A stretch of DNA of 47,881 nt from positions 1 through 47,881 of the forward strand of contig JASGCE010000002.1 in NCBI GenBank assembly GCA_030054295.1, written 5' to 3'. Below are positions 40,556 through 47,881 of the stretch, in pieces (position 1 is the first letter of the stretch; each line of letters opens with the position of its first letter). The notes below the pieces were generated by a model that saw only the letters and a program-made list of their open reading frames with translations, did no database searches and was not told the DNA's origin. The translations under genes were made by a program, and so were the position numbers. This DNA comes from Minisyncoccota bacterium (GTDB lineage: Bacteria > Pseudomonadota > Alphaproteobacteria > Elsterales > Elsteraceae).

Positions 40556-42025
40556 ATGACCCAATCCTCCGCCGAAATCATCGATTATAATTTTACGCCG
40601 CAGCCCGACCGGCGAACGGCTCCGCACAATGAAAATCTCGAGATGGCTCTGCTGGCGGCATTGATGCATAACAATCGCGCCTTTGAATATTGCATCGATT
40701 TTCTCAAGCCAGATCATTTTAGCAATCGGTTTCATGCAAAAATCTATGAAGACATGGTGCGGCTGATTAACAAGGGGATGATTGCCGACCCGGTGACTCT
40801 GCAACCTTTCTTTTTGCAGTATGAATGGGTCAAGGATAAATCGGTGCCAGAAAACTATCTGATTAAACTGGCGACTCATCTGGTCGCGGTCATCAATACC
40901 GCAGAATATGCCAAGACCATTTACGACCTGTACCTCCGCCGCGCATTGATTAATTATGGCACCGAGACCGTTAATCAGGCCTTCAGCCATGAAATCGACC
41001 CCGATGGTAAGGCGCAACTTGAAGCCGCCGAACAGAAACTGTTCGAGCTGGCCAGCAGCGGCACCATCGATGGCGGCCCGGCAAAATTCAGCAAGGGCCT
41101 GACGGCGATGGTCACCACCGCCAGTGCCGCCGTGATGCGCCCGGGCGGATTGGCCGGTGTTGCGACCGGACTGACCGACCTCGATAGATTGCTCGGTGGT
41201 TTGGCCCCCAGTGACCTGATTATCATCGCCGGTCGCCCGAGCATGGGCAAGACCGCCCTGGCCACCAATATCGCCTATCATATTGCCGCGCACAGCCCCG
41301 ACCAGAATGGCGAGGTCGGCAAGAATTTGGTGCTGTTTTTCAGCCTCGAGATGTCGCAGGAACAGCTGGTGACTCGGGTCGCCGCTGAACAGATGAATTT
41401 ATCGTCGGAGAAGATTCGCCGTGGCGATTTAACGCCCCACGAATTCGAAGCCATGATTGAAGTCGTGGCGCAGCTTCAAGACCTGCCGCTGTACATCGAT
41501 GACACGCCCGCCTTGACGGTTTCGGCTCTGCGGACGCGGTCGCGGCGGCTGGCGCGGCAGAACAAGACTAAACTCGCCCTGATTGTGGTCGATTATCTGC
41601 AATTGCTAAAGGGCAAGGGCGAAAACCGCGTTCAGGAAATATCCGAAATTACCCAAGGGTTGAAAGCACTGGCAAAGGAACTGATGGTGCCGGTCATTGC
41701 CCTGTCACAGCTGTCCCGCGCGGTCGAACAGCGGGAGGATAAAAGACCGCAACTGGCTGACCTCCGCGATTCGGGAACGATTGAACAGGATGCCGATATA
41801 GTCGCATTCGTTTACCGCGAAGAATATTACCTCGAGCGCGAAGAACCTGCCGTCGATTCCGAAAAACACGACAAGTGGCAGGTTCAGATGGAACGCGCCC
41901 ATGGCAAGGCAGAAATCATCATTGCCAAACAACGCCACGGCCCAATCGGGCGGATTGAGGTGGTCTTTGACGGGGCCACCACCCGCTTCAGCGATTTGGA
42001 TGGGGACGATAATGGCTTCATTTAG
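40556..42025 (+). CDS. dnaB: Replicative DNA helicase DnaB (prophage-borne)
   Basis: A 489-residue hexameric 5'-3' fork helicase. The N-terminal primase-interaction domain (NENLEMALLAALMHNNRAFEYCIDFLKPDHF) is followed by the RecA-type core: Walker A GRPSMGKT at 226-233, then SLEMSQEQLVTRV, Walker B LALIVVDYLQLLKG, DLRDSGTIEQDADIV and KQRHGPIGRIEVVFD. All motifs are intact and the length is normal. The gene overlaps dnaG by 14 nt, a pairing not seen at standard bacterial dnaB loci. It lies inside the phage ends. It is most like cellular alphaproteobacterial DnaB rather than a reduced phage helicase. Confidence 0.95.
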   Translation: MTQSSAEIIDYNFTPQPDRRTAPHNENLEMALLAALMHNNRAFEYCIDFLKPDHFSNRFHAKIYEDMVRLINKGMIADPVTLQPFFLQYEWVKDKSVPENYLIKLATHLVAVINTAEYAKTIYDLYLRRALINYGTETVNQAFSHEIDPDGKAQLEAAEQKLFELASSGTIDGGPAKFSKGLTAMVTTASAAVMRPGGLAGVATGLTDLDRLLGGLAPSDLIIIAGRPSMGKTALATNIAYHIAAHSPDQNGEVGKNLVLFFSLEMSQEQLVTRVAAEQMNLSSEKIRRGDLTPHEFEAMIEVVAQLQDLPLYIDDTPALTVSALRTRSRRLARQNKTKLALIVVDYLQLLKGKGENRVQEISEITQGLKALAKELMVPVIALSQLSRAVEQREDKRPQLADLRDSGTIEQDADIVAFVYREEYYLEREEPAVDSEKHDKWQVQMERAHGKAEIIIAKQRHGPIGRIEVVFDGATTRFSDLDGDDNGFI

Positions 42026-43736
42026 CCCTGAGTTTCTGGCGACTCTGCGCCAAAGACTGCGGATTTCTGCGGTGGTCGGGCGGCGGGTCAAGTTGGTCAA
42101 AAAGGGGCGGGAATTTAGCGGCCTCTGCCCTTTCCATGCCGAGAAATCGCCGAGTTTTACGGTCAATGACGACAAGGAATTCTATCACTGTTTTGGTTGC
42201 GGCGCCCATGGCGATGTCATCGGCTTTGTTATGAACACCGAAGGGCTGGACTTCCCGGCTGCGGTCGAGCGACTGGCCGGTGAAGCTGGTCTGGAATTGC
42301 CAAAGCCCGATCCGCACCGCGCGGGAGCGGCGGCGCAGTTAACGCGATTGGTTGCCGTGACCGACGCGGCGGCAAAGTGGTTCACGGGGCAGCTTCACAG
42401 TAACGGTGGGCAAGCCGCGCGGGATTATCTCGAGCAACGCGGAGTCAGCCCCGCCAGCCGGTCGCAGTTCCGGCTGGGTTTCGCGCCAGATCGGGGGTCG
42501 CCGACCCTGCTGGCAGCCTTAAAGGCACAGGGTTTTACAGTGGCCGAAATTGTCGCCGCCGGTCTCGCGGTTGAAACAACCGAGCCAAATTATCAGCTGC
42601 GCGAACGGTTCCGCGAGCGGATCATCTTCCCCATCACCAATCCGCGTGGTCAGGTGATTGGCTTTGGCGGTCGCGCTTTGGGCGATTTTAAGCCGAAATA
42701 TCTGAACTCGCCAGAAACGGCGTTGTTCAGCAAGGGCAGTCAGCTTTACGGCTATGACCTGGCGCGAGCGGCGGCAAAGACCGCACCATTGTTGGTGGTG
42801 GAGGGTTACCTCGATGTCATTGCCCTGCATCCGGCGGGGTTTAATACCGCCGTTGCACCGCTCGGCACGGCATTAACGGCGGCACAGCTTGAAATGCTGT
42901 GGCGAGTCAGCCTTGAACCGATTCTCTGCTTTGATGGCGATTCGGCGGGGAAGAGGGCGGCGGATCGAGCGGCCTTTAACGCGCTTGAATTGATTGAAGC
43001 GGGTCGTTCGCTGAGATTTGTAACTTTGCCGCAGGGCCAAGACCCCGACGAATTAACGCGCTCACCCGATGGAATTAACGCATTGCGCGGTTTGATTGCG
43101 CGGGCAGTTCCGCTTTACCAGCGAGTTTTTGATGCCGAGGTCGCGGCGTCACCGGTGGATACTCCCGAGCGCAAGGCTGATTTGAAGGCACGGCTGCGGG
43201 CGAGGGTGAGTGCGATCAAGTCGAGCGATATTCGATACTACTATCAGCAATCGTTCAAATGGCTCATCGATGGACTTTTCAATCGCGGCAAATATTATCG
43301 GGATTATGACCGGGCTAATATCGGCAATCTTTCGGTCGATTTGCTGTTTCATCCCTTGTTAACGCTAGTGATCCGCTATCCGCAGCTGGGTTCCGAATAT
43401 TTGGAACGATTGAGCGCGATTGTTATTGGTAATAACTATTGGGCTGGAGTGCGTGACCGAATCATCGATTGCCTGGTCGCCGATCCGACCATTAACGCTA
43501 TCAATCTGGAATCACGGCTTAACCTTGGCAACAGTTCGTCTGAATTTGTGATCGCCGACGGGATTGATCAGGCTCGAGAAATTCTGCTGTCGCTATTCAA
43601 TCAGATCGAGCGGGCTGGTCTTGCCTCCGACCGCCGCCGCTGGGCCAGCCAGACCGATAACCCTTCCGCCGCCTGGGATAAAATTAGGGCAAGTTTCTCA
43701 TCAGATCAGCTTTGTGTTGAACACAATGATGGATAG
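42012..43736 (+). CDS. dnaG: DNA primase DnaG, second, shorter copy (prophage-borne)
   Basis: A 574-residue primase from the ATG at 42012, inside the end of dnaB. The CHC2 zinc site is intact (C39, H42, C60, C63, the same numbering as in the host protein), as are Toprim motifs VVEGYLDVIALHPAGF and LCFDGDSAGKRAA. It is about 100 residues shorter than the host copy, mainly in the linker between core and C-terminal domain. The C-terminal part (RRRWASQTDNPSAAWDKIRASF) still matches the host end (LWAAAANTENISEAWDRIKASY). High N-terminal similarity points to capture of a host-type gene, then divergence of the helicase-binding end. Confidence 0.95.
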   Translation: MASFSPEFLATLRQRLRISAVVGRRVKLVKKGREFSGLCPFHAEKSPSFTVNDDKEFYHCFGCGAHGDVIGFVMNTEGLDFPAAVERLAGEAGLELPKPDPHRAGAAAQLTRLVAVTDAAAKWFTGQLHSNGGQAARDYLEQRGVSPASRSQFRLGFAPDRGSPTLLAALKAQGFTVAEIVAAGLAVETTEPNYQLRERFRERIIFPITNPRGQVIGFGGRALGDFKPKYLNSPETALFSKGSQLYGYDLARAAAKTAPLLVVEGYLDVIALHPAGFNTAVAPLGTALTAAQLEMLWRVSLEPILCFDGDSAGKRAADRAAFNALELIEAGRSLRFVTLPQGQDPDELTRSPDGINALRGLIARAVPLYQRVFDAEVAASPVDTPERKADLKARLRARVSAIKSSDIRYYYQQSFKWLIDGLFNRGKYYRDYDRANIGNLSVDLLFHPLLTLVIRYPQLGSEYLERLSAIVIGNNYWAGVRDRIIDCLVADPTINAINLESRLNLGNSSSEFVIADGIDQAREILLSLFNQIERAGLASDRRRWASQTDNPSAAWDKIRASFSSDQLCVEHNDG

Positions 43737-43760
43737 TTCAGTTCTAAAACCGCTAATAAA

Positions 43761-43895
43761 TTTCCAAAAAATGCCTAAAATTTGCGTATTTCTGCGCATT
43801 TTTTCCAAAAAGCAAATTTTTGGTGGTCTCACCAAACTATTGAATTCTCGTCACTATTTCCTGTGTCTGGTTTCTAAAATGATCATCACCCCACA
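43761..43895. promoter_or_regulatory. Left phage end with transposase-site-like motifs
   Basis: Reading inward on the minus strand from 43895, TGTGGGGTGATGATCATTTT then AGAAAC places TTTTAGAAA at bp 17-25, matching the right end. Further copies of the T-rich GGAAA motif lie at 43801..43812 and 43761..43771, about 85-95 and 125-135 bp in, comparable to L2 and L3 of Mu. The rest of the stretch between dnaG and the end holds no gene. Confidence 0.62.
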
Positions 43896-43900
43896 CACGC
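43896..43900. repeat. Right target-site duplication CACGC
   Basis: Directly follows the terminal CA of the prophage and equals 4944..4948. Confidence 0.75.
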
Positions 43901-43950
43901 CGTCGGCGGTTGTGCGAGCTCCGCTCGCGCCGCCGAGGCTCGCAGTGACG
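43901..43950. repeat. Right part of host intergenic repeat interrupted by the prophage
   Basis: It ends CTCGCAGTGACG (43939..43950), the inverted partner of CGTCATTGCGAG at 4802..4813, and contains an internal GC-rich hairpin (GGCGG...CCGCC). The following 43951..44050 is AT-rich and holds nothing I can name. Confidence 0.5.
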
Positions 43951-44051
43951 ATTTTTAGATTGGCAAAACAAGAATTTTTACGGACACACAGTATATCACC
44001 ACAATTGAATGAACAGAATTTTCCAGCCACGGTATATGCTTCGCCGCAAAT

Positions 44052-44080
44052 AAAAAACGGGTCTTGACAATCAAGACCCG
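44052..44080 (-). terminator. Intrinsic terminator of rpmB
   Basis: On the minus strand CGGGTCTTGA pairs with TCAAGACCCG (44058..44080, loop 3 nt), followed by TTTTTTATTT. It lies 30 bp after the rpmB stop. Confidence 0.9.
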
Positions 44081-44110
44081 CTTTGTAAATCAATCGCTAG
44101 TCTGCATAGG

Positions 44111-44407
44111 CTATTGGGCTGCGCGATTCTCAGCAACCTTTTGGATCCGTCTTTTTAGGCGCAGAGCATTGGGCGACAGGTTGGCTTCGTTGGTCTTGAG
44201 AATAAAACTATCAAGACCGCCCGAGATCTCCACCGACCGAATGGCGTTGGTCGAGAGGCGCAGGCGAACCATCTGCCCGAGAGTATCACTCAGTAAACGA
44301 GTGGACTGGAGATTGGGCAAGAACCGACGGCGGGTCTTGTTATTGGCGTGACTGACTCGATTACCAGTCATCACTGACTTTCCCGTTATTTCGCACCGAC
44401 GAGTCAT
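44111..44407 (-). CDS. rpmB: 50S ribosomal protein bL28
   Basis: A 98-residue large-subunit protein starting [60 protein letters not shown], the alphaproteobacterial form of bL28 with the extended C-terminus ([19 protein letters not shown]). AAGGAAAATG leads the start. A strong terminator follows, so it is probably transcribed alone. Confidence 0.97.
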   Translation of the reverse strand: MTRRCEITGKSVMTGNRVSHANNKTRRRFLPNLQSTRLLSDTLGQMVRLRLSTNAIRSVEISGGLDSFILKTNEANLSPNALRLKRRIQKVAENRAAQ

Positions 44408-44501
44408 GTCATTTTCCTTGTAACAGTTTTAAGCTATGGGCTTGTTGAACTAAATCTTAGCCCGATTTATAGGGGATTATTGCCGCTTGTCAAGGGATAA
44501 A

Positions 44502-45026
44502 TTAGACCTCGGTAAAATCGGCCCCAGATTCCTGCCCCAATCCAGAATCAAGTCCGGGATCGCCGCCGCCACTATATCCACCATCGGCAGCCGTGGTGGG
44601 GGCACTGGCTGAGGGTGCCTGCTGATAACCGCCAGAGGGACTCAGCATCGAAGACAAGCCATGATAGAGCATAACCCCGCCGACCGCTCCCATTGCCGCA
44701 CCAACCATCGGATTGAGTCCCGCGCCATTGCCAAAACCATTGCCATAACCATTGCCATAACCACAGCCATTGGGATTGCCCATATTGGGATCATAGCCCA
44801 TGGCTTGACCATTGCCATTGACCGGATATGGAGCCGCAGGGGCCTGTTCGCGCCAAACCCCACGGGTGGATATGGTTTCGGATGATGGCGATGATAACTG
44901 GGGTTGCCAGACATTTTGGGCTGAGGCGACTCTGACCTCTGTGGCCTCTGGCCCGTCAGACGGAACCGATTGATTCCAGCGCGGGTCAAGGACGGGAAGC
45001 TGATCTGTATTTTTTGTTACGGTCAT
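44502..45026 (-). CDS. Hypothetical Gly/Asn-rich protein
   Basis: A 174-residue protein with no recognised family. The middle is GYGNGYGNGFGNGAG-type repeat, encoded by repeated CCATTGCCATAA units around 44725-44765. A hydrophobic, glycine-spaced segment follows (LNPMVGAAMGAVGGVMLYHGLSSML) and could enter a membrane. The C-terminus is Gly/Asp-rich. It resembles small DUF-type proteins with glycine-zipper segments. It lies divergently from the cold-shock gene. Confidence 0.72.
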   Translation of the reverse strand: MTVTKNTDQLPVLDPRWNQSVPSDGPEATEVRVASAQNVWQPQLSSPSSETISTRGVWREQAPAAPYPVNGNGQAMGYDPNMGNPNGCGYGNGYGNGFGNGAGLNPMVGAAMGAVGGVMLYHGLSSMLSPSGGYQQAPSASAPTTAADGGYSGGGDPGLDSGLGQESGADFTEV

Positions 45027-45199
45027 GATTTACACCTGTTGGAGCATTGATTGTTGCGGGTAAAAAATCGGGTCAAAAAAGCAGATAGAAACTAACGAAA
45101 AATTAGGCTATGGTAAAGGCCACGAGTTTGAGTGCCTATGATTATCGCTCAAATTTTTGAATTTAACAACTGTAACCTTTAAGGACGATCAGAGAAGCA

Positions 45200-45874
45200 A
45201 TGGCAAAGAAACGGGGTAAAGATAACTACGGGCCGCGCCGTAATGGTTTTGACGATGATTTTGATTTAGATCGGTCTCGTCGCAAGGACAATCGCCGTGG
45301 CGGTGGCTTTGGTGGCGGCGATTTTGCTCAACCTTCGATGGGTTTTGGCCCCATGGCCAGCGGCGCAGCGGCTGGGCCGGTGGTCACTGCGACGGTCAGT
45401 TGGTACAATAGCGAGAAGGGCTTTGGCTTTGCTTCGCTGGCCAATGGTGGCGGTGATGCTTTTTTGCACGCCTCGACCCTTGAAGCGGTTCAGGTAAAAA
45501 GCCTGTCGCCGGGGGCGGTTCTGCGCTGCCGCACCGGTCAGGGAACCAAGGGGCCCCAGATCACCGAAATTCTAGAAATCGACGAGAGCAAGGCCAGTGC
45601 GCCCTCGCCGCGGACATCGGCCCCTTCGGCGGGTCGGGATCGCGGCCCGGTTGACCCCAGTTCAGCGGTGGAGGTTGCGGGGCAGGTAAAATGGTATAGT
45701 GCCGAAAAGGGCTTTGGCTTTGTGGTCACCGAAGATGGCGGCAAGGATGTTTTTGTCCATGCCTCGGCCCTGCAGCGATCCAATCTCCAGTCGCTTGAGC
45801 CAGAGTCTCGGGTGATATTAAAGGTCGTCGATGGCTCCAAGGGACGCGAAGCCGTAAGCGTCGAACTTGGATAG
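45200..45874 (+). CDS. Double cold-shock-domain protein
   Basis: A 224-residue RNA/DNA-binding protein. A basic, Gly/Arg-rich N-terminus (about 1-55) precedes two cold-shock domains: about 62-125 (TVSWYNSEKGFGFASLANGGGDAFLHAS) and about 157-224 (QVKWYSAEKGFGFVVTEDGGKDVFVHAS), each with the RNP1-type KGFGF and the RNP2-type DxFxH. Two-domain Csp proteins are typical of Alphaproteobacteria and act as RNA chaperones. A Ser/Pro linker joins the domains. It is preceded by AAGGACGATCAGAGAAG. Confidence 0.92.
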   Translation: MAKKRGKDNYGPRRNGFDDDFDLDRSRRKDNRRGGGFGGGDFAQPSMGFGPMASGAAAGPVVTATVSWYNSEKGFGFASLANGGGDAFLHASTLEAVQVKSLSPGAVLRCRTGQGTKGPQITEILEIDESKASAPSPRTSAPSAGRDRGPVDPSSAVEVAGQVKWYSAEKGFGFVVTEDGGKDVFVHASALQRSNLQSLEPESRVILKVVDGSKGREAVSVELG

Positions 45875-45953
45875 TTTGCAAAGAATCGGCCTTGATTGGG
45901 TGGCTTGGCTATAAAAAGGTTTTTTCGGATCATCAAATGCTTGGGAGGGCAGG

Positions 45954-46793
45954 ATGAAATTAATCCGTTTTGGTGGCGTCGGTGCCGAGAAACCGGGCCT
46001 ATTGGACAGGGATGGACAGGTTCGGGACCTGTCGTCGGTTATTCCCGACATTAACCCCAAAAGCCTGGGCAATATGGACTGGTTGGCAGGGGTCAAGCCC
46101 GAGTCCCTGCCCCTGGTTTCCAACCCTGGTCGGATTGGCCCCTGCGTCGGTGGCACGGGTAAATTCATCTGTATCGGCCTCAACTATTCCGATCACGCCG
46201 CCGAGACCAATTCCAAGGTTCCGTCAGAACCCCTGATCTTTATGAAGGCAACCTCGGCCATCTGTGGCCCCAATGACGATATTTTGATTCCCCGCACCTC
46301 GGTCAAGACCGACTGGGAGGTGGAACTGGGGGTGGTGATCGGCAAGCCCGCCAAATATGTGACGGAGGCCGAGGCCCTTGGCCATGTCGCGGGCTATTGC
46401 GTCATCAATGATGTTTCGGAACGGGACTTCCAGCTCAACCGCGTCGGGCAATGGAGCAAGGGCAAGTCCTGCGACCATTTTGGCCCGATTGGCCCCTGGC
46501 TGGTCACGGCTGAGGAGGTTGCCGATCCGCAGAATCTTAAAATGTGGCTGAAGGTCAATGGGGAGATGCGCCAAAATGGCTCGACCGCGACCATGTTCTA
46601 TCGGGTCGGGTTCTTGATCGCCTATCTCAGCCAGTTCTTTACCTTACAGCCGGGGGATATTATCTCGACTGGGACTCCGCCCGGGGTGGGGATGGGGATG
46701 AATCCGCAACAGTTCCTGAAGCCCGGCGACCGCGTCGAACTGGGCATCGAAGGCCTGGGTCAGCAAAGCCAGGTCTGTTCAGCGGATCTGTAG
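45954..46793 (+). CDS. Fumarylacetoacetate hydrolase family protein
   Basis: A 279-residue metal-dependent enzyme of the FAH superfamily, members of which are 2-hydroxyhepta-2,4-diene-1,7-dioate isomerases, acylpyruvases or oxaloacetate decarboxylases. Blocks: CIGLNYSDHAAETNSKVPSEPLIFMK, DWEVELGVVIGKPAKYV (the metal-binding E-x-E), GYCVINDVSERDFQLNRVGQWSKGKSCDHFGPIGPW and GDIISTGTPPGVGMGM. The substrate cannot be fixed from sequence. Length is normal. Host gene, 80 bp after the cold-shock gene. Confidence 0.9.
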   Translation: MKLIRFGGVGAEKPGLLDRDGQVRDLSSVIPDINPKSLGNMDWLAGVKPESLPLVSNPGRIGPCVGGTGKFICIGLNYSDHAAETNSKVPSEPLIFMKATSAICGPNDDILIPRTSVKTDWEVELGVVIGKPAKYVTEAEALGHVAGYCVINDVSERDFQLNRVGQWSKGKSCDHFGPIGPWLVTAEEVADPQNLKMWLKVNGEMRQNGSTATMFYRVGFLIAYLSQFFTLQPGDIISTGTPPGVGMGMNPQQFLKPGDRVELGIEGLGQQSQVCSADL

Positions 46794-46828
46794 TAAGTCA
46801 TTATCGCTGAAGGGGATTTAAAAATACC

Positions 46829-47278
46829 ATGAATAATGAGGAAACTGTTGATAAACAGATTAATGAGCTCGATAGTTCGTTAGCTTCGCTCATTGAGTCC
46901 TTCACTGCGCTGGAAGAGGCAAATGGCAAAAATATACCAGAGAGTTGGACTCGATCCATGTCAGCCGGGGTCATTAAAAATTTTGAATTTACCTTTGGGG
47001 TTGCGACTAAATTGATTATTTCAGTTTTAAGATTAAATCTTGCAACTGAATTGGTAGGGATGTCGAGTTTTAAAAATGACATGATTCTAGCAAGCGACAA
47101 TGGTATTATTGACGATGCAAACACTTGGCTAGAGTGGCGTAAATTTCGCAACCGTACCAGTCACATTTATAGTCAAGAAATGAGTATCGAGATTTTGAGT
47201 CATATAAACCGTTTCATATCTGATACTCAAACCCTTGCAGCTCGGATAAAAAAATATCGTGGTCGAGATTCCAATTGA
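46829..47278 (+). CDS. HEPN-domain protein of a HEPN/MNT pair (HI0074 family)
   Basis: A 149-residue helical protein. SWTRSMSAGVIKNFEFTFGVATKLI and LEWRKFRNRTSHIYSQEMS are blocks of the 'nucleotidyltransferase substrate-binding' family, with the HEPN active-site pattern R107-x4-H112. In HEPN/MNT systems the HEPN protein is an RNase toxin that the MNT partner adenylylates. It overlaps the MNT gene by 20 nt. The codon composition is AT-richer than the adjacent host genes, hinting at transfer. Confidence 0.88.
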   Translation: MNNEETVDKQINELDSSLASLIESFTALEEANGKNIPESWTRSMSAGVIKNFEFTFGVATKLIISVLRLNLATELVGMSSFKNDMILASDNGIIDDANTWLEWRKFRNRTSHIYSQEMSIEILSHINRFISDTQTLAARIKKYRGRDSN

Positions 47279-47591
47279 AAAACTTCAGATTCTTCCCGAG
47301 GATCTGATTGAACTTAAAAAACAATTACAGCTACACGCCCCGGGGGTCGAGGTTTGGGCCTATGGCTCGCGCGTTCATGGGATGCCGAGGCGGTGGTCAG
47401 ATATTGATCTGGCGATCGTCAATCCGCCCAAGGATAAGAGATTTTTTATGGCAATTCTTTGTGACGAAATTGCCGAGGGCCCCTTGATGTTGCGGGCGGA
47501 TATTATCGACCTTAACCAAGTCAGCGCGGATTTTAGGAAAACGGTCGAGGATCACCATATTGTCATCCAGTCGGCTGTAAAATCGCCTTGA
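47259..47591 (+). CDS. MNT-type nucleotidyltransferase, antitoxin
   Basis: A 110-residue minimal nucleotidyltransferase beginning at GTG 47259. The catalytic pattern GS-x10-D-x-D is met by YGSRVHGMPRRWSDIDLAIV (G36, S37, D48, D50). MNT proteins neutralise HEPN toxins by adding AMP. The gene starts within the end of the HEPN gene and ends before the thiamine riboswitch. The usual size for the family is about 100 residues. Confidence 0.88.
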   Translation: MVEIPIEKLQILPEDLIELKKQLQLHAPGVEVWAYGSRVHGMPRRWSDIDLAIVNPPKDKRFFMAILCDEIAEGPLMLRADIIDLNQVSADFRKTVEDHHIVIQSAVKSP

Positions 47592-47620
47592 CCTGCTGCT
47601 CGAGATGCCGCACTATCAAC

Positions 47621-47722
47621 TCATCCGAGGGGAGCCTTATGGCTGAGAATCGCGGGGCTGACCATCGCCGCCGCAAAACCCTTTGAACCTGAACCGGGTC
47701 GTGCCGGCGGAGGGACGGATCG
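47621..47722 (+). promoter_or_regulatory. TPP riboswitch (THI element)
   Basis: Conserved blocks in order: GAGGGGAGCC...GGCTGAGA (P2 and the pyrimidine-sensing loop), an extra stem GCGGGG...CGCCGCCGC, then ACCCTTTGAACCTGA, GGGTCGTGCCGGCGGAGGGA. The closing stem P1 is ATCCG (47623) with CGGAT (47716). It would repress the downstream gene when thiamine pyrophosphate is plentiful. No expression platform terminator was identified; masking of the ribosome-binding site before 47808 is possible. Confidence 0.93.
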
Positions 47723-47807
47723 GAGTTTCGGTCAAGCCGCCGACTCCCCCCCTGATCCACTGCGCACCACGACCTTCAACCGAACCCGAGTTTAAAAGGT
47801 CACCATC

Positions 47808-47881
47808 ATGGATGCCAGCGGCGCAACAGCCACCCCTTCCCAGCAGCCCGATTTTACCGCGGTCACGACCGGGCCCTTGCC
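47808..47881 (+). CDS. thiC: Probable ThiC N-terminus (cut by window edge)
   Basis: The ATG at 47808 (AAAGGT upstream) begins MDASGATATPSQQPDFTAVT then TGPLP and runs off the window. VTTGPLP matches the N-terminal motif that precedes the conserved core of phosphomethylpyrimidine synthase in Proteobacteria. The TPP riboswitch 85 bp upstream supports a thiamine-synthesis gene. With only 24 codons, the identity is likely but not certain. Confidence 0.65.
   Translation, partial: MDASGATATPSQQPDFTAVTTGPL

Larger units (their letters stand above)
4949..43895. mobile_element. Mu-like transposable prophage, apparently near complete
   Basis: A 38,947-bp element with TG...CA ends and a CACGC duplication on both sides. 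It encodes MuA/MuB-type transposition proteins, a Mor/C-type activator, the full Mu-order head and contractile-tail gene set, holin and lysozyme, and a com-methyltransferase pair at the right (mom-side) end, which lies at low coordinates here. The repressor-side end lies at 43895. Extra cargo is a dnaB-dnaG pair, a membrane accessory protein and a MuF toxin-like domain with a likely immunity gene. No frameshift or stop was seen in the structural genes. The only damage noticed is the apparent loss of a full-length c repressor near 37741. Confidence 0.9.

Noticed and set aside
40556-43736. dnaB and the second dnaG as host genes outside the prophage
   Set aside because: The CACGC duplication and the matching terminal motif place the phage end at 43895, beyond dnaG.
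43801-43812. Phage end at the internal T-rich GGAAA motif near 43801
   Set aside because: No CA with a 5-bp repeat matching the left flank is found there; the end at 43895 gives both the duplication and the correct motif spacing.

Overview
The window is a stretch of an alphaproteobacterial chromosome carrying one nearly intact Mu-like (transposable) prophage. The host assignment rests on the style of RpoD, DnaG and bL28 and on palindromic intergenic repeats with CGTCATTGCGAG-type ends; I cannot name the genus. Host genes on the left, all on the minus strand, are rpoD (cut by the window edge), dnaG and a GatB/YqeY-domain gene. Host genes on the right are rpmB, a glycine-rich hypothetical gene, a double cold-shock-domain protein, a fumarylacetoacetate-hydrolase-family gene, a HEPN/MNT toxin-antitoxin pair, and a TPP riboswitch leading into the first codons of a probable thiC.

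The prophage can be delimited from sequence: 4949..43895 (38,947 bp). It is flanked by the 5-bp direct repeat CACGC, has TG/CA termini, and has a T-rich then (A/G)GAAA transposase-site-like motif at the same distance (bp 17-25) from both ends. It interrupted a host intergenic repeat of about 197 bp.

Inside the prophage, leftward (minus-strand) genes run in Mu order. The early block (37749 to 29200) holds a Ner-like HTH gene, a run of small accessory genes, DUF3164, MuA transposase, MuB ATPase, winged-helix and zinc-finger-like regulators, GemA and a Mor/C-family activator. The late block runs: lysozyme and holin; gp25 to gp30 packaging, portal and MuF genes; gpG; protease-scaffold; decoration protein; capsid; connector genes; sheath, tube, frameshifted chaperone and tape measure; baseplate, spike and fibre. 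It ends with an overlapping com-like zinc-finger gene and a D12-class adenine methyltransferase. On the far side, plus-strand genes run outward to the phage end: a membrane/coiled-coil accessory gene, several small genes including an ASCH-like pair, and a complete overlapping dnaB-dnaG pair.

The most interesting features are: (1) a dnaB-dnaG replication cassette inside a Mu-like phage, the DnaG being a close, shortened relative of the host DnaG encoded in the same window; (2) four copies of a 36-bp dyad with core TTGTCAAATATTTGACAA, placed before the lysis, protease/head, baseplate and dnaB-dnaG units, two of them with CATAAT at exactly the same distance, suggesting one Mor/C-controlled late regulon that includes the replication cassette; (3) a MuF (gp30) protein with an AT-rich C-terminal HEFIH metallopeptidase-like domain, followed without a gap by a small gene that looks like its immunity partner; (4) a com-methyltransferase overlap with a hairpin sequestering the methyltransferase ribosome-binding site, as in Mu com-mom; and (5) a T6G frameshift linking two tail-chaperone frames.
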